64,000 bases of DNA from NCBI GenBank assembly GCA_011947345.1, contig JAAVTG010000782.1, positions 1 through 64,000 of the forward strand, given 5' to 3'. Shown here in pieces: positions 25,610 to 35,935 of the stretch (the stretch's first letter is position 1; every line of letters starts with the position of its first letter). Under the pieces are notes generated by a model, which searched no databases, had not been told where the DNA came from, and saw nothing but the letters and a program-made list of their open reading frames with translations. Origin of the DNA: Phytophthora quininea (Eukaryota; Oomycota; Peronosporomycetes; Peronosporales; Peronosporaceae). Made by a program: the position numbers and the translations under genes.

Positions 25610-26165
25610 TGTTTCCAACCACTCGCGAATCCTCGGATCACGAACGCTTACGGAAACTCACACCGTATGATGCATTCTCAAGTGCAACACGTATCTCGAC
25701 GCGTGAGCTGTCTTGTTTGAACCGGGGTCTCCGAAAGGCCCACTCGAGCACGTCAGAGTTTCAAGCCCATGGTCAAATGCATTGCACACGATTAAAACGC
25801 GATCACCTTCAGACAGCTATGACATCACTTCACACGGCATCACTTCACGGTCAGCTTACTTTTCGATCTTGAAGGAGTCTGCGAGTCGCGTCATAGTCGA
25901 GTAGAGGACCATTCTCGAGCAACCATCGTAGGAGTTCGCTGCCCTGGGAGAGGCTCATGTGCTGCACGAATACTGCACAGCTTTTGTTGGCGTAAAACCT
26001 CCGAATGATAGTCAGGCAGCCCCGTTCCAGCGCATACTCTAGTATTTGTATCACGCAGTTGTCGTATTGGCGGGCGTGCAACTACTGCAATGTTTTATGG
26101 ATCTCGAGAAGCACTTCGTTGTTGTCGTGAGACTGTGTTGACTGGCGAAGGCTTCAGTTCGGATC
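25610..26165 (-). pseudogene. Inverted C-terminal ankyrin fragment, copy 4
   Basis: The minus strand encodes the C-terminal third of the ankyrin protein, with LERGCLTIIRRFYANKSCAV matching copy 1 and, further on, the region equivalent to its last 100 residues. It is clearly more diverged than copies 1-3 and has several frame breaks. It faces copy 3 tail to tail, so together they form a foldback: the 5' two thirds on plus, then the 3' third on minus. Confidence 0.7.
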
Positions 26166-26411
26166 GACCACGACATTCTACAATGATGGTTTTACTCTTT
26201 CAACAGCGTGCCGTTGTAGACAGTGTCGAATCGATACGGCACGACATTGGGATAAGGTGCTCAACGCACCTACTCGCGATTAGCGTTGGCAATACATCGC
26301 TTGGATTTGAGCATGTTGTCGCTGGTTTTAGGGGTGCAGTGCTTTGGGTAAGGACGATTTACAAGTTGGTAAGATGCACTTCTTGGCGCTGGGGTGGGAA
26401 ATCTTTGCGGG

Positions 26412-26463
26412 TACCGTTAAACCTGGGACGAGCATTAACGGGCAAGCACCGTTAAGCCTGGGA
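26412..26463 (+). repeat. Imperfect 16-bp direct repeat at the outer border of the inverted repeat
   Basis: 'accgttaaacctggga' at 26412 and 'accgttaagcctggga' at 26448 differ by one base and lie 36 bp apart. The second copy coincides with the point where similarity to the right arm fades. It may mark a breakpoint. Confidence 0.6.
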
Positions 26464-26549
26464 TAAGGTTTTTGCACGAGAAAGATATCACTATTCACTT
26501 TGAGATTTTCCCGCTCGCTTCACCACTCGGAAAATCATTTGTGCGAGCT

Positions 26550-26627
26550 GTGGAGAGTGAATGGGAATTTCTGCAACCATGGTTGTTAGTGCTACGAAGC
26601 AGTTTGAGGAATGCGCAGGTTGCTTAA
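26550..26627 (+). pseudogene. N-terminal relic of an LRR-like family gene
   Basis: Twenty-five codons read VESEWEFLQPWLLVLRSSLR before a stop. They match the first residues of copies A and D (METEWAFLQPWL, MKTEWSFLQSWL). The ATG is changed to GTG and nothing downstream matches the family. The same relic occurs in the right arm near 35610-35690. Confidence 0.65.
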
Positions 26628-26756
26628 CAGCGCAAGGTAGGAGAATGGAAAGTAATAGCATCTACTATTGTCCGCATCTTGTGGCTGCACGTCTTCATCT
26701 TCAAAGACCTGCGCAGAATGGGCTCGCTACACAGTAATTTTGATGCTAGTCATGGA

Positions 26757-26869
26757 TTCCGGAGACCGCGGTTCGAACAAGATAGCTCGCGTGTCGGGAT
26801 CGTGCTGCACGTAACCATGCACTAGACGCCGTGGTGCGTTGGGTTTCCTCAAAAGTTCGTGATCCGATG
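26757..26869 (+). pseudogene. Short C-terminal ankyrin fragment in the left arm
   Basis: About 110 bp match the end of ankyrin copy 1 (around 7338-7445: 'FRRPRFEHDSSRVRI' and 'VVRWVSSNVRDP'), with substitutions. It lies about 130 bp after the LRR-family relic, repeating the LRR-then-ankyrin order seen at 21.9-25.6 kb. Confidence 0.75.
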
Positions 26870-27130
26870 AGCGATAAAACAAGTTTTGGTTACAGTAAGA
26901 GCGACGCACACCAACAAAATCTGCAAACGTTTGTTCCGATGCATAGTACTCGTCGTGTTAGCAACTCCAGTTGAAGGATGACCTCGGAGCGCTTTCCAAT
27001 CTGAAAGTGCAAACCAGTTTTTCCCTCTAAGGTTAGCGGGACTTTGGCAGTGATGGCTTCTCCAGTACGTCTTGTCGCTTCAACTGGAAGGTAAAAAGCT
27101 GTCCTCACTTCAAATTTTACTTGGTGGGGG

Positions 27131-29348
27131 ATGGAGACTTATCGCCTCGATTTCCCACCCAGAAGAAATCCCACCGCTATGGTACCCCTGCAAGCTGTGG
27201 CGACGAAGTGGTCGTTCCTGCAGCCGTGGATTGATGCTCTGAGCCCGCGTTTGTCAGAAGAAGAACCTGAAGTGGAAGTGGTCGTCGAGTTCAGCTGCTC
27301 GTCCGACGCATGGAACAACAAAAGAAATCGACGATGCAGCAGTGTTCGCTGCACGTTAGCTTTCCGCTGGACGAGACCAGACGAACGGGGGTTGAAAGCA
27401 GCTGCAGCGTGCTCGAGAAGCGATGGAGCTACTCAACATGCTGAGCGCAGTCGCTAATACTGTATTCATCAGAGTATTATCCCACTTCATGCAGCTCCCA
27501 AAGCGAGGAAATGGGGCCCAGAAGCGTCGGCTGTTGTGTCCGACGTGGAAATGCTATGTAATCGGAAAAGTATCGTCAAGTGACCCCGTCGCGACTCAGT
27601 CTTCGGTGTCATGGGGAAGTTTGCTTGGCTGTCCAGATGATCCGTGGGAGTATTCGTCGGCGTTTCGTAACGCGATGGAGACGCTGGAGGACATGGGACG
27701 TACCCAGCCTGGAGATTGGTGGTACGTCCGTGCCTCGATTGATTGGACAGTAAGTTGTGATGGCGCGTCTGTAGCCGGGAAGCAAAAGTGTCCGATACTG
27801 GAAGAGATGATTCCAACACCCAAGCACTACGCACACGAACTGGGAAGATGTTTTGCTTCCGAGTGTCCTGCCGCGGTTCAGCTCTTTTGTGTACAAGAAA
27901 ACTCGTCCTTGCTTCGCTCGTGGAGAGAAACCCCGTATCAACCGAGCCGAACGATGGAGCACCGAATCTTGCACATGACTTTGGTTTTCAATAGTGACAA
28001 GGTCCCAGCAGTGGTGGAGGCGCTGACACGCTTGGAGTTGACGTCGTTCAACCTCAAACTCGAGCTTTGGGGCATTGCGCAGGATGTTCGAAGTTTCGGG
28101 CTGCTGTTGAGCAGAATGATCTACGGTCATTCGATGTGTCAGTCGTTCGGTCAAGACGACAGAGTTCTTGAGCGAAGTAGGGTGATCCAGCACATTGACA
28201 TGACGTACGTTATGGGCACCATCTTGGGGATTCCTGCTTTTTACTCGGCGGTTGCTCGTGTGCGGCTTCGCACACTGACCATCCAGCCTTTCATACCCGA
28301 AGTTGACGATGATGCGATTAGTTTGGCTTGTTGCATACAGTGGCAATGGCTAGCATTCGTGTTGGCAAACCCTAATGAAGACACTTCCCTCAGGTCCTTA
28401 GAAGTTTCGGCACTGGAGTTAGTACCATTCGACGTGGATGCCATGGAAGCCGTGATGAAAGCAAATCACCCTGAACCAAATCTCGAGGACTACGCTGCGG
28501 AGTACGGAGTTGTCGACCTTCCGGTTGGAACGCGGTTCCAACCTCAAATCTATGATGGCGAAGGGAGTCAAGACGACGCCGATTTTCGTCGTTTAAGAGC
28601 GTGTCGATGTCGAGCGGAGTTGATATCACCGGACACGGCCAATGTTGTTATCCCCGGGTATGGAATTTGCTCGGTAACGATGGATGATGCCGTTCATTTC
28701 ATTCGTGATACGAGTTGCCGTACTAGGTCGCAGCATCTGCGCCGCCTGAAACTGTGTGTAGCTACCATAAGGAACCATGACGCGGTGCCAAGACTGCTGA
28801 AATTGATCGGGTTCAGACTGCGGTGGCTGGCGTTCATCTACACCGACAATCTATCAGGCGTTTTGGATTTGGGTGCTTTGGCTGCTGCTTGCCCCGAGTT
28901 GAAAGCGCTGCGGACTTCGTTTGTCACCGTCAAGGTGTCGGGTCCGAGTGATGCGCTACGGCGGTGGCCACTTCGGAAATTGGACATTGCAGGCGATTTA
29001 ACTGGCTTGGAGCCTTGTCTCCGTGATCCAGCGTACCGAATCTCGCGAGAGTTAGAGGTGTTGAAGGTCGACATTCCGCTAGGCTGGGAACTTGATAGTG
29101 ACGAAGAAATGGAGGCTCTCAAATCGCACAACGGGGAGTATCTGCCGATTGTGAAGCAACGACTTCCCATGGTGTCCAAGCTGGCCACGATCAGCGTTGT
29201 TCAAGTAGCAGAGGTCAAGGCGTGGCAGCATTTGGACTCGCACTTGGTGTCGCTGGTGTTCGGATACGCTGCAACTCCCATGCAGCGACACGTTCAAGTG
29301 CAAGTTTCCAAGACATTTAATGTTATCCCACACCAAGCAGACAACTGA
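27131..29348 (+). CDS. LRR-like (RNI-like) family protein, copy B
   Basis: The start METYRLDFPPRRNPT adds about 20 residues before the family motif KWSFLQPWIDAL. From 27423 a single frame of 641 codons is open. It contains CPTWKCYVIG, WGSLLGCPDDPWEYS, YAHELGRCF and a C-terminal LRR-like half (LRRLKLCVATI, ALAAACPELKALR, LRKLDIAGDLTGLEPCL). Two breaks separate the start from this frame: an A-run near 27320 that is one base shorter than in copy C, and a break near 27390-27400 shared with copy C. The stop is 107 bp from the stop of the convergent transporter gene. This is the best-preserved member of the family here and the likely parent of copy C. Function unknown; LRR solenoids usually bind protein. 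Confidence 0.7.
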
Positions 29349-29454
29349 AGTGACCTACGGAAGTGAAAACAATGGCACTTGCTATTTACTTTCGATCCTA
29401 AATCTCATGCTCTTGTGTGCATGGTGCGTAGAGGTCAGTGCCTAGAGTCTCTCC

Positions 29455-31171
29455 CTACTTCATCTGGCGGAGTTCCTCCTGGATCTCCTGGATGGTCTTG
29501 CCCTTGGTCTCCGGCACGTATTTGACGGTGAAAACGAGCGCCATGCACAGAGCGATCAGGAACGGCACGAACGTGTACTCGGCCAGTTCACTTTGCATCG
29601 TTGGGAACATGAGCCCAACCAAGAAGCTGCACGACCAGTTGACCATCGTCGCAATGCTCATCGCAGTCGGACGCGGTTTGGCAGGGAACATCTCGGCCAC
29701 AATCAGCCACGGGATGGGGCCGAGTCCGATCTCGAAGAACCAGACAAAGCACATGACGCCGCCCACACTCGCCATGCTGGCAAACGGCAGTGCATTCATC
29801 AGTCCCAAGGTCAAGACGATGGCGGAGAAGATCATGCCAATGGCCGAGTAGATCAGCAGCGGTCGACGACCAGCCGTGTCCATGAGCACAAGCGCCACGC
29901 CCGTCGAGATGACGTTGACCGTGTACACCAACGTGGCGCCCACAAGTGGGTCCTTAAGCCCGACGTTCTTAAAGAACGAACTAGCGTAGAACATGACGGC
30001 ATTGATACCGCTGAATTGTTGCGCGACTTGCAGCACAATGGCCGCAATGAGAGGGAAGCGGATGGTCGGATCTCTCAGCACGTCCCAAATGCCAGTGTTA
30101 GCGCCCGACTCGTTGTCACTGGCCGAGCAGATGCTGTCGATTTCCTCGTACACGTCATTGGAGCCACGCAATCTCCTCAAAATGTCGGCCGCTTCTTTCG
30201 GGCGGTTCTTAGTTAGAAGCCAACGAGGACTCTCAGTCAAGAGCGAAGCCAACGCCAATTGCAACAGTCCAGGAACTGCCGTAAACCCGAAGAGCAGTCT
30301 CCAACCAGGATCCGCCATGCCGTGGCTCTCTCCAGAGTACTTGAAGGCTAGCAGATCCGCTGCCAAGATACCGATGACCATGAACAATTGGTATCCGGTA
30401 CCTAAGGCACCACGCAGATTGGGCGGGGCCAACTCTCCCAGATACAGCGGCACCACCACACTCACCGTGCCTGAGGCGAAACCCACTAGAAATCTGCCTA
30501 GAATCAGAGCGTACATGTTGACGGATAGCGCCATGATAGCTCCAGCGATGATGAAGAGGAACGAGTCCACTAGGAGCGCCTTCTTACGGCCCAGTACAGT
30601 GCTCACTTGGCCTGCTGTAAGAGAACCGATGGGGCCTCCCACAGCAAAGATGGACACACAGATGGCCCATTGCAGGTCACTATGGCCAGGGAAGATGACG
30701 TCCGGATTGATGCCGCCAGTGACGCCGGTATTGTACCCGAACTGGAAGGCGCTCATAAGAGCGACCCCACAACTTAAGAGAAGAGGGAACGTGTAGCCCG
30801 GCTCAGGGAACTCGTCGTCGGCGCCTAAGAGCGGCTGGTCCTCTCCACGAGCCACCAGGTTGGTGAAGCTGCCCCAGGAGGAGCGCGACTTGAGGTTGGA
30901 GAAGCTGCGTTCGCGCTGGAACGACTGCCGGCGCATGCCCGGCAGTACCGAGAACGGCAGCTCCTGGTACAGCCGCTTTTGTTCTTCCACTACAGGTGCA
31001 TTAAGAGAGCTGTTAGTTTGAAAAGACCTAAGACAAGTCTTGCTCTTAAAACCGACCATAGAACTGCAGGTTCTGCGCCGTGTTGGAGCGTTTCTTGAGG
31101 CCCTCGGCGATCTTGAGGTCAGCCCAACTGCCGTTGGTGCCCAGCGCCACGTCGCTCTGCGAGTGCTGCAT
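29455..31171 (-). CDS. MFS sugar transporter (SP family, GLUT/inositol-transporter type)
   Basis: This is a twelve-helix major facilitator that would carry a hexose or polyol across the plasma or vacuolar membrane. Visible signatures are FGYNTGVTGG in helix 1, GRKKALLVDS in loop 2-3, LGRFLVGFASG and VPLYLGELAP in helix 4, TESPRWLL before the central loop, QQFSGINAVMFYASSFF in helix 7, DTAGRRPLLI in loop 8-9 and VPETKGKT at the end. An upstream in-frame extension is rejected. Instead an exon starting MQHSQSDVALG (31171-31057) joins through a 67-nt GT-AG intron (30990-31056) to VEEQKRLYQEL. The product is about 549 residues, with a polar N-terminus of about 130. The last 100 bp lie in the inverted repeat and are copied at 32678. 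Substrate unknown. Confidence 0.92.
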
Positions 31172-31627
31172 GGTCTTGGCGTCGATCCTCGGAGCTCAGA
31201 GCGGAGTCTGCTACGACGACAGCGAGACGACGAATGAGCAGTTAGTGTACGACGCCACGAAAGATCGCCGACAGTCGCACGTGGTTTATGATAAGCGAGC
31301 TTCCGTACCCATGAAACCCGCATATGGTAATTTGTATTCAGGTTCTATTTCATGAGACTTTACTGAGTTCTTACCATAGCGGGCCGTCATCAGCATCATC
31401 GCTGGTGCGCAGCGGTCAAGGCAGAGGTTTTCTCAATTAGAGTAGGAATGCATCACTTGTCGGTATTCGACAATGGAATCGAATGGTGCTTGGGTGTGCA
31501 AATGACCATCCTCGTTGCCATCCTCTGCCATACTTCAGCTGCCAGTTTCACAACCAAAAGTGATGCACCGACAACAAGGACGGACTACAAAACTCAGCAC
31601 TGCAGCACTGTATTTCGCAGGCAAGAC
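31172..31627. other. Region between transporter start and FUN14 end
   Basis: About 450 bp between the start of the transporter gene and the stop of the FUN14 gene, both on minus. It should contain the transporter promoter. I see no further gene. Confidence 0.5.
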
Positions 31628-32529
31628 CTATCCCGAACGAAAGCCAAGCATAAAGCCCACGGCAAAGCCGCTCCCCGCTGGTAGACTGAACTCCAACACC
31701 TTCATGAGCGACTTGTACATCGAGTCCAAGTCTTTGGTGTCGAACACGCCGTCCTACATTCAAATCAGGTAAGTTAAACAAAAAGATACAACCAGCAAAC
31801 ATGCATCACCGCCCACCTTATTGATATCGAGGTAGTTCATCACGTCACGCTCCATCTTCTTGTAGTTGACGTCAATGTACCCTGAGTAGCTGGCGCACTG
31901 CAGCAAGATGAACATTGTGCCAATAGCCACGGCGCCCAGCTTGGACATCTTCCTCATGGCAAAGCCAGCGCACACACCCATGCAGAACCCCCAGGTCAAT
32001 TGCCCGCCTTTGCCCGAGGCCAGGAACTCATCTACCTGCTTCTGGAGGTTGCTGTAGTCTTCGGGGAGGAGCGCTGCCAATTGGGAGACTGCTAGAGTTG
32101 ATAGCTCTTGTAGTTTCTTTTGGTTTGCTCCCACGGATCCTCATTGTCTCCTTACTGGAACTGCCAGCACACGCGGCAGGTTCCCGCTCGTCTAGCAAGT
32201 TGATGGCGCCACATGCACCGGCAGCCAGTGATGCAGCTTTCCAGTAGTTAAGAGCATGACTTCCTGTTGTTTGCTTCCATGAACGCGATGACTCTGCAAG
32301 CTCTAGCGCACTTCACAATGTGTTGATGAGAGTGAAATATAAGAGACTTGAGTTTTAAGAGCGCTACCCACCTGGATTGCGAGCTGAAGAGCGCCACAGC
32401 GGCGCTGGGCTTAACGTGCTGCGCCCGAGCGCGAAGTAGTGGGAACGCCGTCGCCTGCGAGAAGCGGCGGGTCTGCTGGAGCACGTGCGGACGAGCGAGA
32501 CCGGCGGAGAGCAGAGCGCGAGGCAGCAT
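31628..32529 (-). CDS. FUN14-domain mitochondrial membrane protein
   Basis: The FUN14 domain is clear: GFCMGVCAGFAMRKMSKLGA, then FILLQCASYSGYIDVNYKK, and a last exon ending AVGFMLGFRSG. FUN14 proteins (FUNDC1/2) sit in the mitochondrial outer membrane; FUNDC1 is a mitophagy receptor. Proposed exons: 32529-32372 (MLPRALLSAGLARPH, an Arg-rich, acid-free mitochondrial-type presequence), 32259-31817 and 31753-31628. The 63-nt intron at 31754-31816 is convincing. The 112-nt intron at 32260-32371 is inferred from the joined frame SHALNYWKAASLAAGACGA. In the middle exon the frame holds only if one base is added in each of the runs at 32130 and 32150. The text EDYSNL before the domain fits a YxxL LC3-interacting shape, but this is weak. 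Confidence 0.75.
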
Positions 32530-32677
32530 CTTGAAGAGTGGGCGGTCTGCGTCAGAGATACGTTTTAAGAGCCTCGTTATAAGAGCGTTGTGCCATACAA
32601 CAACTGAGTTTAAATGCTCTTAACATAAAACTCTCTAAAAGAAAGCAAGTTGAAGTGGTTGCGAGTTGGCCGAGTGT

Positions 32678-32777
32678 CGCTCTGTGCATGGCGCTCGCTT
32701 TCACCGTCAAATACGTGCCGGAGACCAAGGGCAAGACCATCCAGGAGATCCAGGAGGAACTCCGCCAGATGAAGTAG
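32678..32777 (+). pseudogene. 3' stub of the sugar transporter gene
   Basis: One hundred bases encode the last 33 or so transporter residues (CMALAFTVKYVPETKGKTIQ and on to the stop at 32775) with one visible substitution (V to A). There is no upstream transporter sequence. It is a passenger of the inverted duplication. Confidence 0.9.
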
Positions 32778-32786
32778 GGAGAGACT

Positions 32787-35115
32787 CTAGGCACTGACCT
32801 CTACGCACCATGCACACAAGAGCATGAGATTTAGGATCGAAAGTAAATAGCAAGTGCCATTGTTTTCACTTCCGTAGGTCTCTTCAGTTGTCTGCTTGGT
32901 GTGGGATAACATTAAATGTCTTGAAACTTGCACTTGAACGTGTCGCCGCATGGGAGTTGCAGCGTATCCGAACACCAGCGACACCAAGTGCGAGTCCAAA
33001 TGCTGCCACGCCTTGACCTCTGCACAGTAAACAACGCTGATCGTGGCCAGCTTGGATACCATGGGGAGTCGTTGCTTCACAATCGGCAGATACTCCCCGT
33101 TGTGCGATTTGAGAGCCTCCATTTCTTCATCACTATCAAGTTCCCAGCCTAGCGGAATGTCGACCTTCAACACCTCTAACTCTCGCGAGATTCGGTACGC
33201 TGGATCACGGAGGCAAGGCTCCAAACCAGTTAAATCGCCTGCAATGTCCAATTTCCGAAGTGGCCACCGCCGTAGCGCATCACTCGGACCCGACACCTTG
33301 ACGGTGACAAACGAAGTCCGCAGCGCTTTCAACTCGGGACAAGCAGCAGCCAAAACACCCAAATCCAAAACGCCTGATAGATTGTCAGTGTAGATGAACG
33401 CCAGCCACCGCAGTCCGAACCCGATCAATTTCAGCAGTCTTGGCACCGCGTCATGGTTCCTTATGGTAGCTACACACAGTTTCAGGCGGCGCAGATTCTG
33501 CGACCGAGTACGGCAACTCGTATCACGAATGAAATGAACGGCATCATCCATCGTTACCGAGCAAATTCCATACCTGGGGATAACAATATTGGTCGTGTCC
33601 GGTGATATCAGCTTCGCTCAACATCGACATGCTCTTAAAAGACGAAAATCGGCGTCGTCTTGACTCCCTTCGCTATCATAGATTTGAGGTTGGAACCGCG
33701 TTCCAACCGGAAGGTCGACAACTCCGTACTCCGCAGCGTAGTCCTCGAGATTTGGTTCAGGGTGATTTGCTTTCATCACGGCTTCCATGGCATCCACGTC
33801 GAATGGTACTAACTCCAGTGCCGAAACTTCTAAGGACCTGAGGGAAGTGTCTTCATTAGGGTTTGCCAACACGAATGCTAGCCATTGCCACTGTATGCAA
33901 CAAGCCAAACTAATCGCATCATCGTCAACTTCGGGTATGAAAGGCTGGATGGTCAGTGTGCGAAGCCGCACACGAGCAACCGCCGAGTAAAAAGCAGGAA
34001 TCCCCAAGACGGTGCCCATAACGTACGTCATGTCAATGTGCTGGATCACCCTGCTTCGCTCAAGAACTCTGTCGTCTTGACCGAACGACCGACACATCGA
34101 ATGACCGTAGATCATTCTGCTCAACAGCAGCCCGGAGCTTCGAACATCCTGCGCAATGCCCCAAAGCTCGAGTTTGAGGTTGAACGACGTCAACTCCAAG
34201 CGTGTCAGCGCCTCCACCACTGCTGGGACCTTGTCACTATTGAAAACCAAAGTCATGTGCAAGATTCGGTGCTCCATCGTTCGGCTCGGTTGATACGGGG
34301 TTTCTCTCCACGAGCGAAGCAAGGACGAGTTTTCTTGTACACAAAAGAGCTGAACCGCGGCAGGACACTTGGAAGCAAAACATCTTCCCAGTTCGTGTGC
34401 GTAGTGCAGCACTACTAGTGCTTGGGCGTTGGAATCATCTCTTCCAGTATCGGACACTTTTGCTTCCCAGCTACAGACGCGCCATCACAACTTACTGTCC
34501 AATCAATCGAGGCACGGACGTACCACCAATCTCCAGGCTGGGTACGTCCCATGTCCTCCAGCGTCTCCATCGCGTTACGAAACGCCGACGAATACTCCCA
34601 CGGATCATCTGGACAGCCAAGCAAACTTCCCCATGACACCGAAGACTGAGTCGCGACGGGGTCACTTGACGATACTTTTCCGATTACATAGCATTTCCAC
34701 GTCGGACACAACAGCCGACGCTTCTGGGCCCCATTTCCTCGCTTTGGGAGCTGCATGAAGTGGGATAATACTCTGATGAATACAGTATTAGCGACTGCGC
34801 TCAGCATGTTGAGTAGCTCCATCGCTTCTCGAGCACGCTGCAGCTGCTTTCAACCCCCGTTCGTCTGGTCTCGTCCAGCGGAAAGCTAACGTGCAGCGAA
34901 CACTGCTGCATCGTCGATTTCTTTTTGTTGTTCCATGCGTCGGACGAGCAGCTGAACTCGACGACCACTTCCACTTCAGGTTCTTCTTCTGACAAACGCG
35001 GGCTCAGAGCATCAATCCACGGCTGCAGGAACGACCACTTCGTCGCCACAGCTTGCAGGGGTACCATAGCGGTGGGATTTCTTCTGGGTGGGAAATCGAG
35101 GCGATAAGTCTCCAT
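32787..35115 (-). pseudogene. LRR-like family protein, copy C, decayed duplicate of B
   Basis: Collinear with copy B from METYRLDFPP (35115) to the LRR-like end. Three lesions differ from B. A 14-bp insertion near 34408-34421 partly duplicates 'agtgc' and shifts the frame after MIPTPKH. A CGA-to-TGA nonsense change lies at 33620-33618, after RLLRACRC. A lost C near the 3' end replaces the last residues by an unrelated tail. The break in the run near 34850 is shared with B. The first two lesions are not homopolymer events, so this copy is probably dead. Confidence 0.85.
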
Positions 35116-35377
35116 CCCCCACCAAGTAAAATTTGAAGTGAGGACAGCTTTTTACCTTCCAGTTGAAGCGACAAGACGTACTGGAGAAGCCATCACTGCC
35201 AAAGTCCCGCTAACCTTAGAGGGAAAACTGGTTTGCACTTTCAGATTGGAAAGCGCTCCGAGGTCATCCTTCAACTGGAGTTGCTAACACGACGAGTACT
35301 ATGCATCGGAACAAACGTTTGCAGATTTTGTTGGTGTGCGTCGCTCTTACTGTAACCAAAACTTGTTTTATCGCTCA

Positions 35378-35491
35378 TCGGATCACGAACTTTTGAGGAA
35401 ACCCAACGCACCACGGCGTCTAGTGCATGGTTACGTGCAGCACGATCCCGACACGCGAGCTATCTTGTTCGAACCGCGGTCTCCGGAATCC
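35378..35491 (-). pseudogene. Short ankyrin fragment in the right arm
   Basis: Mirror copy of the fragment at 26757-26869, with the same flanks. It belongs to the duplicated arm and has no independent frame. Confidence 0.75.
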
Positions 35492-35935
35492 ATGACTAGC
35501 ATCAAAATTACTGTGTAGCGAGCCCATTCTGCGCAGGTCTTTGAAGATGAAGACGTGCAGCCACAAGATGCGGACAATAGTAGATGCCATTACTTTCCAT
35601 TCTCCTACCTTGTACTGTTAAGCAACCTGCACATTCCCCAATCTGCTTCGTAGCACTAACAACCATGGCTGCAGAATTCCCATTCACGCTCCACAGCTAG
35701 CACGAATGATTTTCCGAGTGGTGAAGCGAGCTGGAGAATCTCAAAGTGAACAGTAATATCTTTCTCGTGCAAAACCTTTGTCTCAGACTTACCAGTGAGC
35801 ACACCAAAGTACGTTTCCAGTTTTCAATGCGCATGGCCAATGCATATCACGATCGGAACGCGATCTCTTGATGAGCAAGCTCCAAGTCCTCAGAAACTAT
35901 TTTGTTCATTGTTACTACCTCGGAGTCTATCAAAG

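Larger units (their letters stand above)
26454..29554 (+). repeat. Left arm of a large inverted repeat (about 3.1 kb)
   Basis: The segment is repeated in reverse complement at 32678-35785. Reading inwards, the arm holds an LRR-family N-terminal relic, an ankyrin C-terminal fragment, LRR-like gene B and the last 100 bp of the sugar transporter gene. Paired positions add up to a nearly constant value (about 62,232-62,245), so the arms are collinear with few indels. Because the transporter end here joins the complete gene, this arm is the likely source. Confidence 0.9.
32678..35785 (-). repeat. Right arm of the large inverted repeat (about 3.1 kb)
   Basis: Reverse-complement copy of 26454-29554. 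The inner boundary is sharp at 'cgctctgtgcatggcgctcg' (32678). The outer boundary fades near 35785. This arm carries only the last 100 bp of the transporter gene, so it is the derived copy. Confidence 0.9.

Noticed and set aside
29593..30796. Long plus-strand frames opposite the sugar transporter
   Set aside because: Antisense to an obvious MFS gene; no independent motif.
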